Source: Capnocytophaga sp.
Lineage (GTDB): Bacteria > Bacteroidota > Bacteroidia > Flavobacteriales > Flavobacteriaceae
Reading direction: 5' to 3'
Length of the DNA: 64,000 nucleotides
Assembly (NCBI RefSeq): GCF_030532915.1
Contig: NZ_JAUNKD010000010.1
Location: 22,944 to 86,943 of the forward strand
In this document: positions 8,627-17,038 of the stretch, piece by piece
How the letters are laid out: each line of letters begins with the position of its first letter
How positions within the stretch are numbered: the stretch's first letter is position 1
Made by a program: the position numbers and the translations under genes
The notes under the pieces: model-generated
Database searches by the model: none
What the model saw: the letters and a program-made list of their open reading frames with translations, nothing else
What the model was told of the DNA's origin: nothing

Positions 8627-9451
8627 TTATTTTAAATATTCTAAAAGCTGTAATACCAAAAAGGCAAAAGGCGACGCAAATAGAAGACTATCCAAACGAT
8701 CAAGCAAGCCACCGTGTCCGGGCAAAATAGTACCACTATCTTTCACTTTGGCAGCACGCTTAAAGCCCGATTCAACCAAGTCGCCAACAGTTCCGGTAAA
8801 GACCAAAACTGCTGCCAAAACAATCCATTCCCACGCTTCTTTACTGCTATACAGCGAGATAACAACTGCCGTAATGATGGCTCCTACCAATCCGCCGATA
8901 AAACCTTCAATCGTCTTTTTAGGTGAAATGCGTTCAAATAATTTATGCTTTCCGAACGATTTTCCGGCTAAATACGCAAAACTGTCACTTGCCCAAATGA
9001 CACATAAAATGCCAATCATCGTAAGTTGTGCATCAAATAACGAATACGAAAGTAAATATTCATTTTTGTAAATCAACGGAATAAAAACACAGCCCCCTCC
9101 TATATATAACAAACTGATTATCAGCTTATAATTGTTGTCACGAAGTTTTAACGGTGTTCTTTCATAAAAAAGCAGTAACAGCAGATAAACATTGGTGAGT
9201 ATGGTAAATAAAAGGAAAATATAAACCGAAAAAATACTTACACGTAAATGGATAAACAGCCACCATAAAAATAAAAAAATGATGAATACGTGCAAGCCTC
9301 TAAGCCTTATAAGTCTCTTAAACTCAAACAAACAGATAATTCCGAAGGTTAAGAATAAGAAATCAAACGCCCCCGCATCTAACATAATTGCCGAGAGCAA
9401 CAGAAAAATATAAATAAAACCCGTTAAGGCTCGCTTAAACAATTCATTCAC
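8627..9451 (-). CDS. cdsA: Phosphatidate cytidylyltransferase (CDP-DAG synthase)
   Basis: A 274-aa integral membrane enzyme with about seven hydrophobic helices, which makes CDP-diacylglycerol from phosphatidic acid and CTP. The family signature is complete near the C-terminus: S-x(n)-KR-x(4)-KD-x-G-x(2)-LPGHGGLLDR, with conserved Asp and Lys for Mg-CTP binding, plus the SPKKTIEGFIGG segment. The start appears to be GTG (9451); no ATG is available before the first helix. It is 19 bp downstream of the LUD gene, so the two are probably cotranscribed. Confidence 0.95.
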   Translation of the reverse strand: MNELFKRALTGFIYIFLLLSAIMLDAGAFDFLFLTFGIICLFEFKRLIRLRGLHVFIIFLFLWWLFIHLRVSIFSVYIFLLFTILTNVYLLLLLFYERTPLKLRDNNYKLIISLLYIGGGCVFIPLIYKNEYLLSYSLFDAQLTMIGILCVIWASDSFAYLAGKSFGKHKLFERISPKKTIEGFIGGLVGAIITAVVISLYSSKEAWEWIVLAAVLVFTGTVGDLVESGFKRAAKVKDSGTILPGHGGLLDRLDSLLFASPFAFLVLQLLEYLK

Positions 9452-9470
9452 AGCTTATTAATTTTCAGAT

Positions 9471-10073
9471 TTATAAATCTTCCAACAAAATCAAATAGGT
9501 TTTTTTGTAGGTTCCGCCGTAGTTCATAATATCGTTTTTACTGCGATTCTCTTTAAAACTACGAAGCGTTACCAAGCCCGTTGGTTTGCGTCTGGGCGGA
9601 TATTTGGAATTAATCCCCTGCATCCCTTCGGTTATATCTTTTACCATTTGACTGGTTTTGGCAAAAACAATAAAAGTTTCGGGAAGTTCATCAGTTCTTT
9701 TTTGTCGCAACTGATTCGATGAAAGCATTATACCCCCAAGTGACGTTATTAAATACTCACAATCAGTTAAATACACATTTGATATTTCATAATCAGACGT
9801 AAAAAGCGACTCGTGTTCTTCAAACATCGTTCGCAATGCGTCGTTTGAAACATTCATTTTCACATAAATCCCAATTTCTTTCAAAATATTGCGAAAAACA
9901 GCCTGTACCTCAACATCGGAAGTGCAATAAATGAATTTCCCTCCGTTTTCATTAAACCGGATGGCAAACTGCTCATCGGCGGGCAAATTCTCATACGAAA
10001 CCACATTTTGCGGAGAATTTTCTTTTTTTGTTTCTGTATTTCGGCTATTAAATATTTTTCTAAATAAATTCAT
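9471..10073 (-). CDS. LUD domain-containing protein
   Basis: A 200-aa protein resembling the LUD (LutB/LutC) domain family found beside ftsH and cdsA in Flavobacteria. Seen: a charged N-terminus, a SYENLPADEQFAIRF segment, and a C-terminal SLGGIMLSSNQLRQKR block typical of LUD proteins. LutC relatives take part in lactate oxidation, but this lone short copy has no LutA/LutB partner, so its role is unknown. The start is ATG 10073. The terminator at 10125-10163 separates it from ftsH. Confidence 0.7.
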   Translation of the reverse strand: MNLFRKIFNSRNTETKKENSPQNVVSYENLPADEQFAIRFNENGGKFIYCTSDVEVQAVFRNILKEIGIYVKMNVSNDALRTMFEEHESLFTSDYEISNVYLTDCEYLITSLGGIMLSSNQLRQKRTDELPETFIVFAKTSQMVKDITEGMQGINSKYPPRRKPTGLVTLRSFKENRSKNDIMNYGGTYKKTYLILLEDL

Positions 10074-10124
10074 TAATTTACTACATTTTTAAGTAGTTAT
10101 ATGCAAACAACGGGTAAAGATACA

Positions 10125-10163
10125 AAAAAACTTGATTGAATTTTGAAAAACAATCAAGTTTTT
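10125..10163 (-). terminator. Terminator downstream of ftsH
   Basis: A 13-bp stem with arms at about 10126-10138 and 10151-10163 (AAAAACTTGATTG / CAATCAAGTTTTT), A/T-tracts outside and a 12-nt loop. It lies 56 bp past the ftsH stop. Confidence 0.75.
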
Positions 10164-10218
10164 ATGATTTTTATTTTAGTTTTATTCGTTTCAGCTCAAC
10201 AAAAATAACGTTAAAACA

Positions 10219-12153
10219 CTAACTTTCAACAAGTTGCTCTTCAATTGTTTTAAACTTACGTTCGCCAAAAATATTTTCTAAATCCTCTTTAAAAATCACT
10301 TCCCGTTCCAATAAAAGATTTGCCAAAGCGATTAGTTTTTCTTTATTTTCAATAAGAATTTGAATGGCGCGTTGGTATTGCCCTTCAATGATTTTTGAAA
10401 TTTCTTGGTCAATCAAATTAGCCGTTATTTCACTATACGGTTTGGTAAATCCGTAATCAGATTGCCCCGATGAATCATAATAAGTCAGGTTACCGACCTT
10501 GTCATTCAAACCATAAACCGTTACCATCGCACGGGCTTGTTTGGTAACTTTTTCAAGGTCACTGAGAGCTCCGGTTGAAATTTTATCGAAAATAACTTTC
10601 TCGGCGGCACGCCCTCCTAAGGCTGCACACATTTCATCAAGAATTTGTTCGGTTCGAACAATTTGCCGCTCTTCGGGCAAATACCAAGCCGCCCCAAGAG
10701 ACTGACCACGTGGCACAATGGTTACCTTTACCAGTGGGGCAGCGTGCTCCAAAAGCCAACTAACCGTTGCGTGTCCGGCTTCGTGATAGGCAATGGCTTT
10801 ACGTTCTTCGGCAGTGATTATTTTGGTTTTCTTTTCCAATCCGCCGATAATTCGGTCAACGGCATCTAAAAAATCTTGTTTGTTTACCGATGTTTTTCCT
10901 TTTCGGGCTGCAATAAGCGCTGCTTCGTTACACACATTGGCTATATCGGCACCCGAAAATCCGGGAGTTTGCTTGGCTAAAAAGTCAATATCAAGTGTTT
11001 CAGCCGTTTTAATGGGACGTAAATGCACCTCAAAAATTTGCTTTCGCTCGTTCAAATTAGGCAATTCCACATAAATCTGACGGTCAAAACGCCCGGCACG
11101 CATCAAGGCTTTATCCAAAATATCGGCGCGGTTTGTGGCAGCCAACACAATAACATTGGTGTGCGTACCAAAACCATCCATTTCGGTAAGCAACTGATTT
11201 AATGTATTTTCTCTTTCATCATTAGCGCCCGTGAAATTATTTTTACCTCTGGCACGTCCAATGGCATCAATTTCGTCAATAAAAATAATTGCCGGCGATT
11301 TTTCTTTGGCTTGCTTGAACAAATCACGCACGCGCGAAGCCCCTACCCCAACAAACATTTCAACAAAATCAGAACCCGAAAGCGAGAAGAAAGGCACTTG
11401 CGCCTCACCCGCCACGGCTTTTGCCAGCAAGGTTTTTCCGGTTCCGGGTGGACCAACTAGCAGCGCCCCACGCGGAATTTTCCCTCCTAATGAGGTATAT
11501 TTATCCGGATTTTTTAAGAAATCAACAATCTCTTGCACCTCTTCCTTAGCGCCTTCCAAACCGGCAACATCTTGAAACGTTACGCGCACTTCCTTCTTTT
11601 CATCAAAAAGACGCGCTTTTGACTTGCCGATGCTGAACAACTGCCCGCCACCGGCACCTCCCGCCATTCGGCGCATAATGAAAATCCAAAGGGCAATTAC
11701 CAAAATAAACGGCGCAAAGGTTGTCAAAATATCGCCTAAAAAGTTCTGTTGCGTTTTGTTTTCGCGCTCAGTAGTCAGGTTATTTTCTTGTACGATTTGG
11801 TCAAATTTATTCTCAAAATTGCTCAAATCACCCAATTCAAAACGATATTGAGGTACTTCGGTTTGTGCAGTGGCGTTTTGCAACATACCGCCACCGGGTT
11901 TTACTGCCTTGTGTTCTTCTTTATTTAGGGCATCAGGCGTTAGGTAAACATTTGCTTCTTTTCGATTGACAATCACCGTTTTACTGATATCACCATTACG
12001 CAAATATTCCATAAATTTTGACTGCGGAATTTCCTTAGGCTGGTTCCACAGAGTTCCGTCTGAGAAAAGATTAAATCCTAAAATTACAGCGATTAAAATG
12101 GCGTAAATCCAATATGCTGAAAATCGGGGTTTATTTGTTTTATTATCTGACAT
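10219..12153 (-). CDS. ftsH: ATP-dependent zinc metalloprotease FtsH
   Basis: A 644-aa membrane AAA+ protease for quality control of membrane and regulatory proteins. There are two transmembrane helices (about 13-30 and 142-162) around a periplasmic domain, then the AAA domain with Walker A GPPGTGKT (234-241), Walker B IIFIDEID (289-296) and SRH around residues 341-360. The zinc-protease site is HEAGH (457-461). Length is normal. The gene begins 1 nt after the rsfS stop, so the two are translationally close. It ends in the hairpin at 10125-10163. Confidence 0.98.
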   Translation of the reverse strand: MSDNKTNKPRFSAYWIYAILIAVILGFNLFSDGTLWNQPKEIPQSKFMEYLRNGDISKTVIVNRKEANVYLTPDALNKEEHKAVKPGGGMLQNATAQTEVPQYRFELGDLSNFENKFDQIVQENNLTTERENKTQQNFLGDILTTFAPFILVIALWIFIMRRMAGGAGGGQLFSIGKSKARLFDEKKEVRVTFQDVAGLEGAKEEVQEIVDFLKNPDKYTSLGGKIPRGALLVGPPGTGKTLLAKAVAGEAQVPFFSLSGSDFVEMFVGVGASRVRDLFKQAKEKSPAIIFIDEIDAIGRARGKNNFTGANDERENTLNQLLTEMDGFGTHTNVIVLAATNRADILDKALMRAGRFDRQIYVELPNLNERKQIFEVHLRPIKTAETLDIDFLAKQTPGFSGADIANVCNEAALIAARKGKTSVNKQDFLDAVDRIIGGLEKKTKIITAEERKAIAYHEAGHATVSWLLEHAAPLVKVTIVPRGQSLGAAWYLPEERQIVRTEQILDEMCAALGGRAAEKVIFDKISTGALSDLEKVTKQARAMVTVYGLNDKVGNLTYYDSSGQSDYGFTKPYSEITANLIDQEISKIIEGQYQRAIQILIENKEKLIALANLLLEREVIFKEDLENIFGERKFKTIEEQLVES

Positions 12154-12154
12154 A

Positions 12155-12532
12155 TTAATAGTTCGTTTCTATATTTATTGTTTTTGCGTCTCCCCACAAC
12201 CCTTCAATGTCGTAGTGTTCACGTATTCTTTTTTGAAAAATATGCACCACCACATCCACGTAATCCATCAAAATCCATTCGGCATTACTTTCACCTTCAA
12301 CGTGCCAAGGTTTTACGTTGCCATCTGCCTGGCTCACTGTTTTTTGAACCGCTCCGGCAATGGCACTCACTTGGGTGTTTGACGAGCCGTTACACAATAT
12401 GAAATAATCACACACCGTATTTTCAATGCCACGCAAATCCATTATGGTTATGTCATCTCCTTTTACTTTTTCAATCCCTGATATAATATTGGTAATTAAT
12501 TGATTTGAAGTAATTTCCTTATCTGATATCAT
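12155..12532 (-). CDS. rsfS: Ribosomal silencing factor RsfS (Iojap family)
   Basis: A 125-aa Iojap/RsfS protein, which binds ribosomal protein L14 (uL14) and blocks subunit joining in starvation. Diagnostic segments are the D-x-R-x-I/L run, the CDYFILCNGSSNTQV block, the W-x-VEGESNAEW block and the DYVDVVVHIFQ block. It is upstream of ftsH with a 1-nt gap, the arrangement common to Flavobacteria. The start is ATG 12532, with a -7 box 55 bp upstream. Confidence 0.95.
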   Translation of the reverse strand: MISDKEITSNQLITNIISGIEKVKGDDITIMDLRGIENTVCDYFILCNGSSNTQVSAIAGAVQKTVSQADGNVKPWHVEGESNAEWILMDYVDVVVHIFQKRIREHYDIEGLWGDAKTINIETNY

Positions 12533-12586
12533 CCTCTGTATTAAATATTTTTTATTAAACCAGTTTCTTTTTTACACAACGAACGG

Positions 12587-12594
12587 CAAAGATA
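12587..12594 (-). promoter_or_regulatory. -7 box for rsfS-ftsH
   Basis: CAAAGATA on the plus strand gives TATCTTTG on the minus strand, an exact TAnnTTTG match, 55 bp before the rsfS ATG. The -33 element is not clear. Confidence 0.65.
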
Positions 12595-12665
12595 GTACTA
12601 AAAAATATATTTTGATGAAAAAAAGAAAAAAAAATGCAATTTTGGTTGAAGATACACAGTTATAC

Positions 12666-12700
12666 GTGGTTACGCAACGATGCATTGCATCCGTCCTTAC
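12666..12700. repeat. REP-like palindrome 1 (degenerate)
   Basis: The core GATGCATTGCATC (12679-12691) lies inside weaker arms beginning GTGGTTACG and ending CGTCCTTAC. It is followed by ACAACA, the same tail as palindrome 2. It resembles short palindromes often scattered in intergenic Bacteroidota DNA. Confidence 0.5.
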
Positions 12701-12842
12701 AACAAAACACCTCACCACAATCCATAGCATACAAACATCAACGTAGGGTAAACCATTTTTTGTCCTTACGAATTATCTGCACACAAAAAACACAAAAACC
12801 AATGGATTTACATCATTGATAAGCAATCTATTGCGTATCTAC

Positions 12843-12869
12843 GTAGAGGCGTATTGCACACGCCCTTAC
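12843..12869. repeat. REP-like palindrome 2
   Basis: Arms GTAGAGGCGT and ACGCCCTTAC surround a 7-nt centre. The two mismatches are G-T type, so an RNA copy would still pair. Together with palindrome 1 and the shared CCTTACAACA tail this suggests an older duplication of about 170 bp within the tract. Confidence 0.6.
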
Positions 12870-12889
12870 AACAGCACCAATCCCAAACG

Positions 12890-13039
12890 ATTTATTCTTT
12901 TGTAACCCCAAAAAAGTGCAAACACCAAAGGATTGATACTTTCTTGACCCCAAAAAAGCGTAAATCCGTAAGAGTTCATACAGTTTTGGGGTCAAAACAG
13001 CATAAAAACATACGGATTTACAAAAATATGACATCAAAA
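12890..13039. repeat. Degenerate 42-bp tandem repeat, about 3.6 units
   Basis: Units lie at 12890-12931, 12932-12973, 12974-13015 and a partial 13016-13039. Shared blocks are CCCCAAAAAAGYG (units 1 and 2) and TTTTGGGGTCAAAA-like variants. Conceptual translation shows the same 14-residue period, but no credible start, promoter or conserved protein is present, so this is treated as non-coding. Units 2 and 3 also create nested inverted repeats (12944-12955 with 12984-12995; 12961-12970 with 13011-13020). The whole 12533-13103 gap holds only these repeats and the rsfS promoter. Confidence 0.65.
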
Positions 13040-13103
13040 TAATGAAAAAACTTCGGCATTTACATCATTTTGTATTAAAAACAGAACAAACCGTATCCGT
13101 TTA

Positions 13104-14345
13104 CTACATTCCTAACTTGTTATCAATAGCATACGCCATATCGGCAATAATGGTTTTGTGTTTTCTGACAAACGGATTCTCATCGTCCCACACATAGCCT
13201 GCCAAAACGGAACAAATCTTTTCCTTAACCTGCTCGTTTTCGGGGCGGTGAAAAAAAAGCGTTTGCAAATTACCTGTATACCATTCCTTAACATACGACT
13301 TAAAAACGCTGATACCTTTCATCATATACGCGGCATAATCCTTCTCCCAATCCACCGGCTCACCGGCAAGGTAGCGTTTGACCAACTTGGCGGCCAGCAT
13401 ACCCGACTCGGTGGCAAAAGCAACGCCCGATGAAAAGACGGGGTCTAAAAACTCGGTGCTGTTGCCCGTCAGTACATAGCCCTCGCCGTACAATTGCTTC
13501 ACAGAACAGGAATAACTTTCGATTTTATGCGGCGTGAACAAAAAATCGGCTTTTTCAAATCGGTTTCGGTAAAAATCAGACGAGCTGATAACCTTACGAA
13601 GCGCCTCTTCGGTGTTTCCCGTCGGGGACAAACCATTGATATAACTCGTAGGTCCTACCACGCCCACGCTGGTGTTTCCGTTTGAAAAAGGAATAACCCA
13701 CAGCCAAACCTCACGTTGCAGCACATCAAAAGAGATTAGCGTACCTTCCACCCCCTCAGGACGTTGCCCCTCATAGATATGCGTGAAGATAGAGGAATGG
13801 TCATCTAATTTTGAAGGGCTGTTTAAGTTAAGCAAACGGGGCAATACACGTCCGTAACCACTGGCGTCGATAACATACTTGGCGTGAATTTCATACTGCT
13901 CACCGTTTTTATTGCGCACTTGGGCAACTTGCCCCTGCGGAGCGAATTGCACGTCAAGCACTTCGGTTTCAAAATCCAACGAAACCCCTTTACGGATAAT
14001 CTCTTGGGCAAGGGTATTGTCAAAATCGGCTCGCGGCACTTGCCAAGTCCAGTCCCAGCCTTTGGTGAACTTCTTGCTGAAATCAAAATGGCACACCTGT
14101 TCTCCTCTGATAAAGCGCGCTCCGGGCTTTTTCTCGAAATTCATCGCCATTAAAGCGGGTAGCAACCCCGCTTCATCGAAGTGATCCATCACCCGCGGGA
14201 TAAGGCTTTCCCCGATAACCAAACGCGGAAATTTTGTTTTCTCAACCACTTTCACCTGCACACCATTAGTATGCAGATACGCCGCCGAAACGCATCCCGA
14301 AGGTCCGGCACCGATAATCAGTACATCTGTTTGTTGTTTTTTCAT
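13104..14345 (-). CDS. FAD-dependent halogenase-like monooxygenase
   Basis: A 413-aa flavoprotein. The N-terminal FAD motif G-x-G-x-x-G (12-17) is followed by a GESLIPR block (45-51), an FEKKPGAR segment with candidate catalytic Lys72/73, and WLWVIP at 214-219, which fits the W-x-W-x-I-P motif of flavin-dependent halogenases. Such proteins occur in flexirubin/aryl-polyene gene clusters of Bacteroidota, where they are annotated only as NAD(P)/FAD-dependent oxidoreductases. The start is ATG 14345; an upstream in-frame extension to 14399 would overlap the divergent promoter. It is divergent from the tyrosine ammonia-lyase gene. Whether it halogenates or hydroxylates is not decided by sequence alone. 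Confidence 0.8.
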   Translation of the reverse strand: MKKQQTDVLIIGAGPSGCVSAAYLHTNGVQVKVVEKTKFPRLVIGESLIPRVMDHFDEAGLLPALMAMNFEKKPGARFIRGEQVCHFDFSKKFTKGWDWTWQVPRADFDNTLAQEIIRKGVSLDFETEVLDVQFAPQGQVAQVRNKNGEQYEIHAKYVIDASGYGRVLPRLLNLNSPSKLDDHSSIFTHIYEGQRPEGVEGTLISFDVLQREVWLWVIPFSNGNTSVGVVGPTSYINGLSPTGNTEEALRKVISSSDFYRNRFEKADFLFTPHKIESYSCSVKQLYGEGYVLTGNSTEFLDPVFSSGVAFATESGMLAAKLVKRYLAGEPVDWEKDYAAYMMKGISVFKSYVKEWYTGNLQTLFFHRPENEQVKEKICSVLAGYVWDDENPFVRKHKTIIADMAYAIDNKLGM

Positions 14346-14384
14346 AGGTTTTATATTATTATTTTCCACCCTCAAAAAATATAG

Positions 14385-14392
14385 TATATTTG
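14385..14392 (+). promoter_or_regulatory. -7 box for the ammonia-lyase gene
   Basis: TATATTTG (TAnnTTTG), 67 bp before the ATG at 14459, in the 113-bp gap between the divergent genes. Confidence 0.6.
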
Positions 14393-14458
14393 CACACAAA
14401 AGTAAGTATTCTTTTTTAAACAGAAGATAATTAAGTACGGAATTTAATCAACAAAACA

Positions 14459-15985
14459 ATGATTCGTAATAAAAAACTATCTTTCAATGACTTTACACGC
14501 ATCGTTTTTGAAGGAAAACAGGTGGAAATAGACCCGCAAACACAACAAACCATTAATGCAAGTTATAATTTCTTAAAGAATTTTGCCGATAATAAGGTAA
14601 TTTACGGCGTAAATACCGGCTTCGGACCGATGGCGCAATACCGCATTGACGATGCTGACCGGTTGCAACTGCAATACAACCTGATTCGAAGCCACGCTTC
14701 CGGTATGGGCGAGCCTTTCGATGAAGAAACCTGCAAGGCGGTCATTCTCAGCCGGCTCAACACGCTTTCGTTGGGTAAGTCGGGCGTGCATCTTTCGGTA
14801 GTGGAACTAATGAAAGAGCTCATCAACCGCAACATCACTCCGCTGATATTTAAACACGGAGGCGTGGGAGCCAGCGGTGATTTGGTGCAACTGGCACACC
14901 TTGCCTTGGTGCTTATCGGCGAAGGCGAGGTCTTCCACAACGGCAAGCGCCGAGCCACCACCGAGGTTTTTAAAGAAGAAGGCATTGAGCCGCTACAAAT
15001 ACACCTGCGCGAGGGGCTTTCGCTTATTAACGGCACATCGGTAATGACCGGATTGGGCGCTGTAAATGTGCATTATGCCGAAATTATTTTGGATTGGGCA
15101 GTGAAATTCTCCACTGCCATCAATGAAATCGTGCAAACGTATGATGACCATTTTTCAGAAGAACTTAACGGAGCGAAACTGCATCACGGGCAGCGAGCCA
15201 TAGCCCAAAGAATGCGCGCTTACCTTGCCGATAGCCTTCTTACCAAAAAACGACACGAACATTTGTACGCCGGCGGGCGCAATGAGTCCGTTTTTAAAGA
15301 GAAGGTACAAGAATATTATTCCCTTCGGTGCGTACCGCAAATTTTGGGTGCTGTGCTTGACACCATCGAAAACACCAAAGAAGTGGTTGAAAATGAGTTT
15401 AACTCGGCAAGTGACAACCCGATTGTTGATGTAGAAAAACAAATGGTATATCACGGGGGCAACTTTCACGGAGATTACATTTCGTTGGAGATGGACAAAC
15501 TCAAACTCGCCATCACCCGTACCTCAATGCTCGTTGAACGCCAACTGAACTATTTGCTGAACCCAAAAATCAACGAATTGTTACCGCCTTTTGTCAATGC
15601 CGGCAAACTGGGCTTTAACTTCGGGGTGCAGGGCATTCAGTTTACTGCTACCTCAACAACGGCTGAAAATCAAACGCTTTCCACCTCGATGTACGTGCAT
15701 TCAATCCCAAACAACAATGACAATCAAGACATTGTCAGTATGGGTACTAACGCCGCCACCATCACCCGAAAAGTAATTGAAAACACCTTTGAGGTGATGA
15801 GCATTCACGCCATTGCCATTACCCAAGCCATTGACATTCTCGCGGTGGAAGACAAACTCTCGTCCGTTACTCGAGCGTGGTACAAAGCCGTACGCCAAAT
15901 CGTTCCTTTCTTTAAAGACGACATCACGCCGTACGGCTATCAGCAAAAAGTAAAAGAATTTTTGACCCAATCACACACCAAATAA
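14459..15985 (+). CDS. Tyrosine ammonia-lyase (HAL/PAL/TAL family)
   Basis: A 508-aa MIO-type aromatic amino acid lyase. The MIO-forming triad is Ala138-Ser139-Gly140 in the GGVGASGDL block; the catalytic Tyr lies in VIYGVNTGFG (about 49), and the selectivity pair is Ser78-His79. As I recall it, the sequence is very close throughout to the Flavobacterium johnsoniae enzyme characterised as a highly active tyrosine ammonia-lyase, including the QYNLIRSH region. It would release ammonia from tyrosine to give 4-coumarate, the starter of flexirubin-type pigments. Histidine ammonia-lyase is the main alternative, but no hut genes are nearby. It is followed after 4 bp by fabG. Confidence 0.88.
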   Translation: MIRNKKLSFNDFTRIVFEGKQVEIDPQTQQTINASYNFLKNFADNKVIYGVNTGFGPMAQYRIDDADRLQLQYNLIRSHASGMGEPFDEETCKAVILSRLNTLSLGKSGVHLSVVELMKELINRNITPLIFKHGGVGASGDLVQLAHLALVLIGEGEVFHNGKRRATTEVFKEEGIEPLQIHLREGLSLINGTSVMTGLGAVNVHYAEIILDWAVKFSTAINEIVQTYDDHFSEELNGAKLHHGQRAIAQRMRAYLADSLLTKKRHEHLYAGGRNESVFKEKVQEYYSLRCVPQILGAVLDTIENTKEVVENEFNSASDNPIVDVEKQMVYHGGNFHGDYISLEMDKLKLAITRTSMLVERQLNYLLNPKINELLPPFVNAGKLGFNFGVQGIQFTATSTTAENQTLSTSMYVHSIPNNNDNQDIVSMGTNAATITRKVIENTFEVMSIHAIAITQAIDILAVEDKLSSVTRAWYKAVRQIVPFFKDDITPYGYQQKVKEFLTQSHTK

Positions 15986-15989
15986 TTTT

Positions 15990-16727
15990 ATGAAAAAGAA
16001 ATGTGCCATCATAACAGGCGGTTCACGCGGAATCGGGCGTGCCATCTGCCAAAAATTAGCCCAAGAAACCGATTATCATCTGCTTATCAACTACCAATCA
16101 AACGAGCAAGCCGCTTTGCAAACCCTTGAAATGGTGCAGACGCTGGGCAAAACCGCCGAACTTATTCGGTTTAACGTGGCAGATAATGACCAAGCCCTTA
16201 AAGCCCTGCAAACGTGGGAGAGACAAAACCCCGACGCGGTGGTCGAAGTCATCATTAACAATGCGGGCATTACCCGCGACGGGCTTTTTATGTGGATGCC
16301 TTATGAGGACTGGACGGGCGTTATCAACACCTCGTTAAACGGATTTTACAACGTAACAAACTTCTTCATCCAGAAAATGTTACGCAACCGCTACGGACGC
16401 ATCGTAAACATTGCATCGGTTTCGGGCGTGAAAGGAACAGCCGGGCAGGCGAACTATTCGGCAGCCAAAGGCGCTTTGGTAGCAGCCACCAAAGCACTTG
16501 CCCAAGAGATTGCCAAGCGCAACATTACCGTTAATGCCGTAGCGCCGGGCTTTATTCGCACCGATATGACCGCCGACATTAAAGAGGAAGAAGCCTCCGC
16601 ACTCATTCCGATGGGGCGCTTCGGAGAGGCGGAAGAAGTTGCCGAGCTGGTAAACTTCCTCGCTTCCAAAAAAGCAAGCTACATCACGGGCGAAGTTATC
16701 AACATCAACGGAGGAATTTATTCATAA
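15990..16727 (+). CDS. 3-oxoacyl-ACP reductase (SDR, FabG-like)
   Basis: A 245-aa classical short-chain dehydrogenase. The NADP motif T-G-G-S-R-G-I-G is at 9-16, NNAG at 90-93, and the catalytic Ser143-Tyr156-Lys160 triad is present. It reduces beta-ketoacyl-ACP intermediates. Only 4 bp separate it from the ammonia-lyase stop, so the two form an operon. That context points to a pathway-specific reductase for aryl-polyene or flexirubin chains rather than the housekeeping fatty-acid FabG. The ketosynthases, ACPs and acyltransferases expected of a full cluster are not in this window. Confidence 0.9.
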   Translation: MKKKCAIITGGSRGIGRAICQKLAQETDYHLLINYQSNEQAALQTLEMVQTLGKTAELIRFNVADNDQALKALQTWERQNPDAVVEVIINNAGITRDGLFMWMPYEDWTGVINTSLNGFYNVTNFFIQKMLRNRYGRIVNIASVSGVKGTAGQANYSAAKGALVAATKALAQEIAKRNITVNAVAPGFIRTDMTADIKEEEASALIPMGRFGEAEEVAELVNFLASKKASYITGEVININGGIYS

Positions 16728-16738
16728 ACTCACCAAAC

Positions 16739-16800
16739 AACCAACGGAAGGTTTAGTACACATATATTATAAGGTGTGTGCAATTCCTTCCGTTTTGGTT
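16739..16800 (+). terminator. Terminator-like hairpin after fabG
   Basis: Arms AACCAACGGAAGG (16739-16751) and CCTTCCGTTTTGGTT (16786-16800) pair over about 13 bp with small bulges, and an inner ACACA/TGTGT pair closes the long loop. The remainder of the 16801-17038 gap holds the next gene's promoter. Confidence 0.6.
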
Positions 16801-16918
16801 ATCCCCTACCCTTTCCTGAGTTTCGTTCCCTTTTTTCACAAGCGGAATGGAGGTTGCGTTGTTTGTCCGCAGTTGTTTTATGCAGTTACGACCTGAATTT
16901 TTCACAAAATTTTAGCAC

Positions 16919-16946
16919 TTGGGTATGGTAAAAACTACTACCTTTG
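16919..16946 (+). promoter_or_regulatory. Promoter of the IdeS-like gene
   Basis: TTG (16919-16921), a 17-nt spacer and TACCTTTG (16939-16946), a full match to the Bacteroidota TTG-N17-23-TAnnTTTG promoter, 92 bp upstream of the ATG at 17039. Confidence 0.75.
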
Positions 16947-17038
16947 CCCCCGATTACCGATGTACAATTAACTTCTCACAGAAAAACAACAGATACATCG
17001 TTGAAATTCAGCAAAAAACAAACAAACTAAATAAAACA

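Noticed and set aside
12634..13042. Short ORFs on both strands across the repeat tract
   Set aside because: Their periodic sequence comes from the 42-bp repeat; no start signals or conserved product.
14459..15985. Histidine ammonia-lyase of a hut operon
   Set aside because: Sequence is closer to Flavobacterium tyrosine ammonia-lyase and the partner is fabG; no hutU, hutI or hutG nearby.
16738..16930. Riboswitch upstream of the IdeS-like gene
   Set aside because: The hairpin there lies before the promoter and fits a terminator of fabG.
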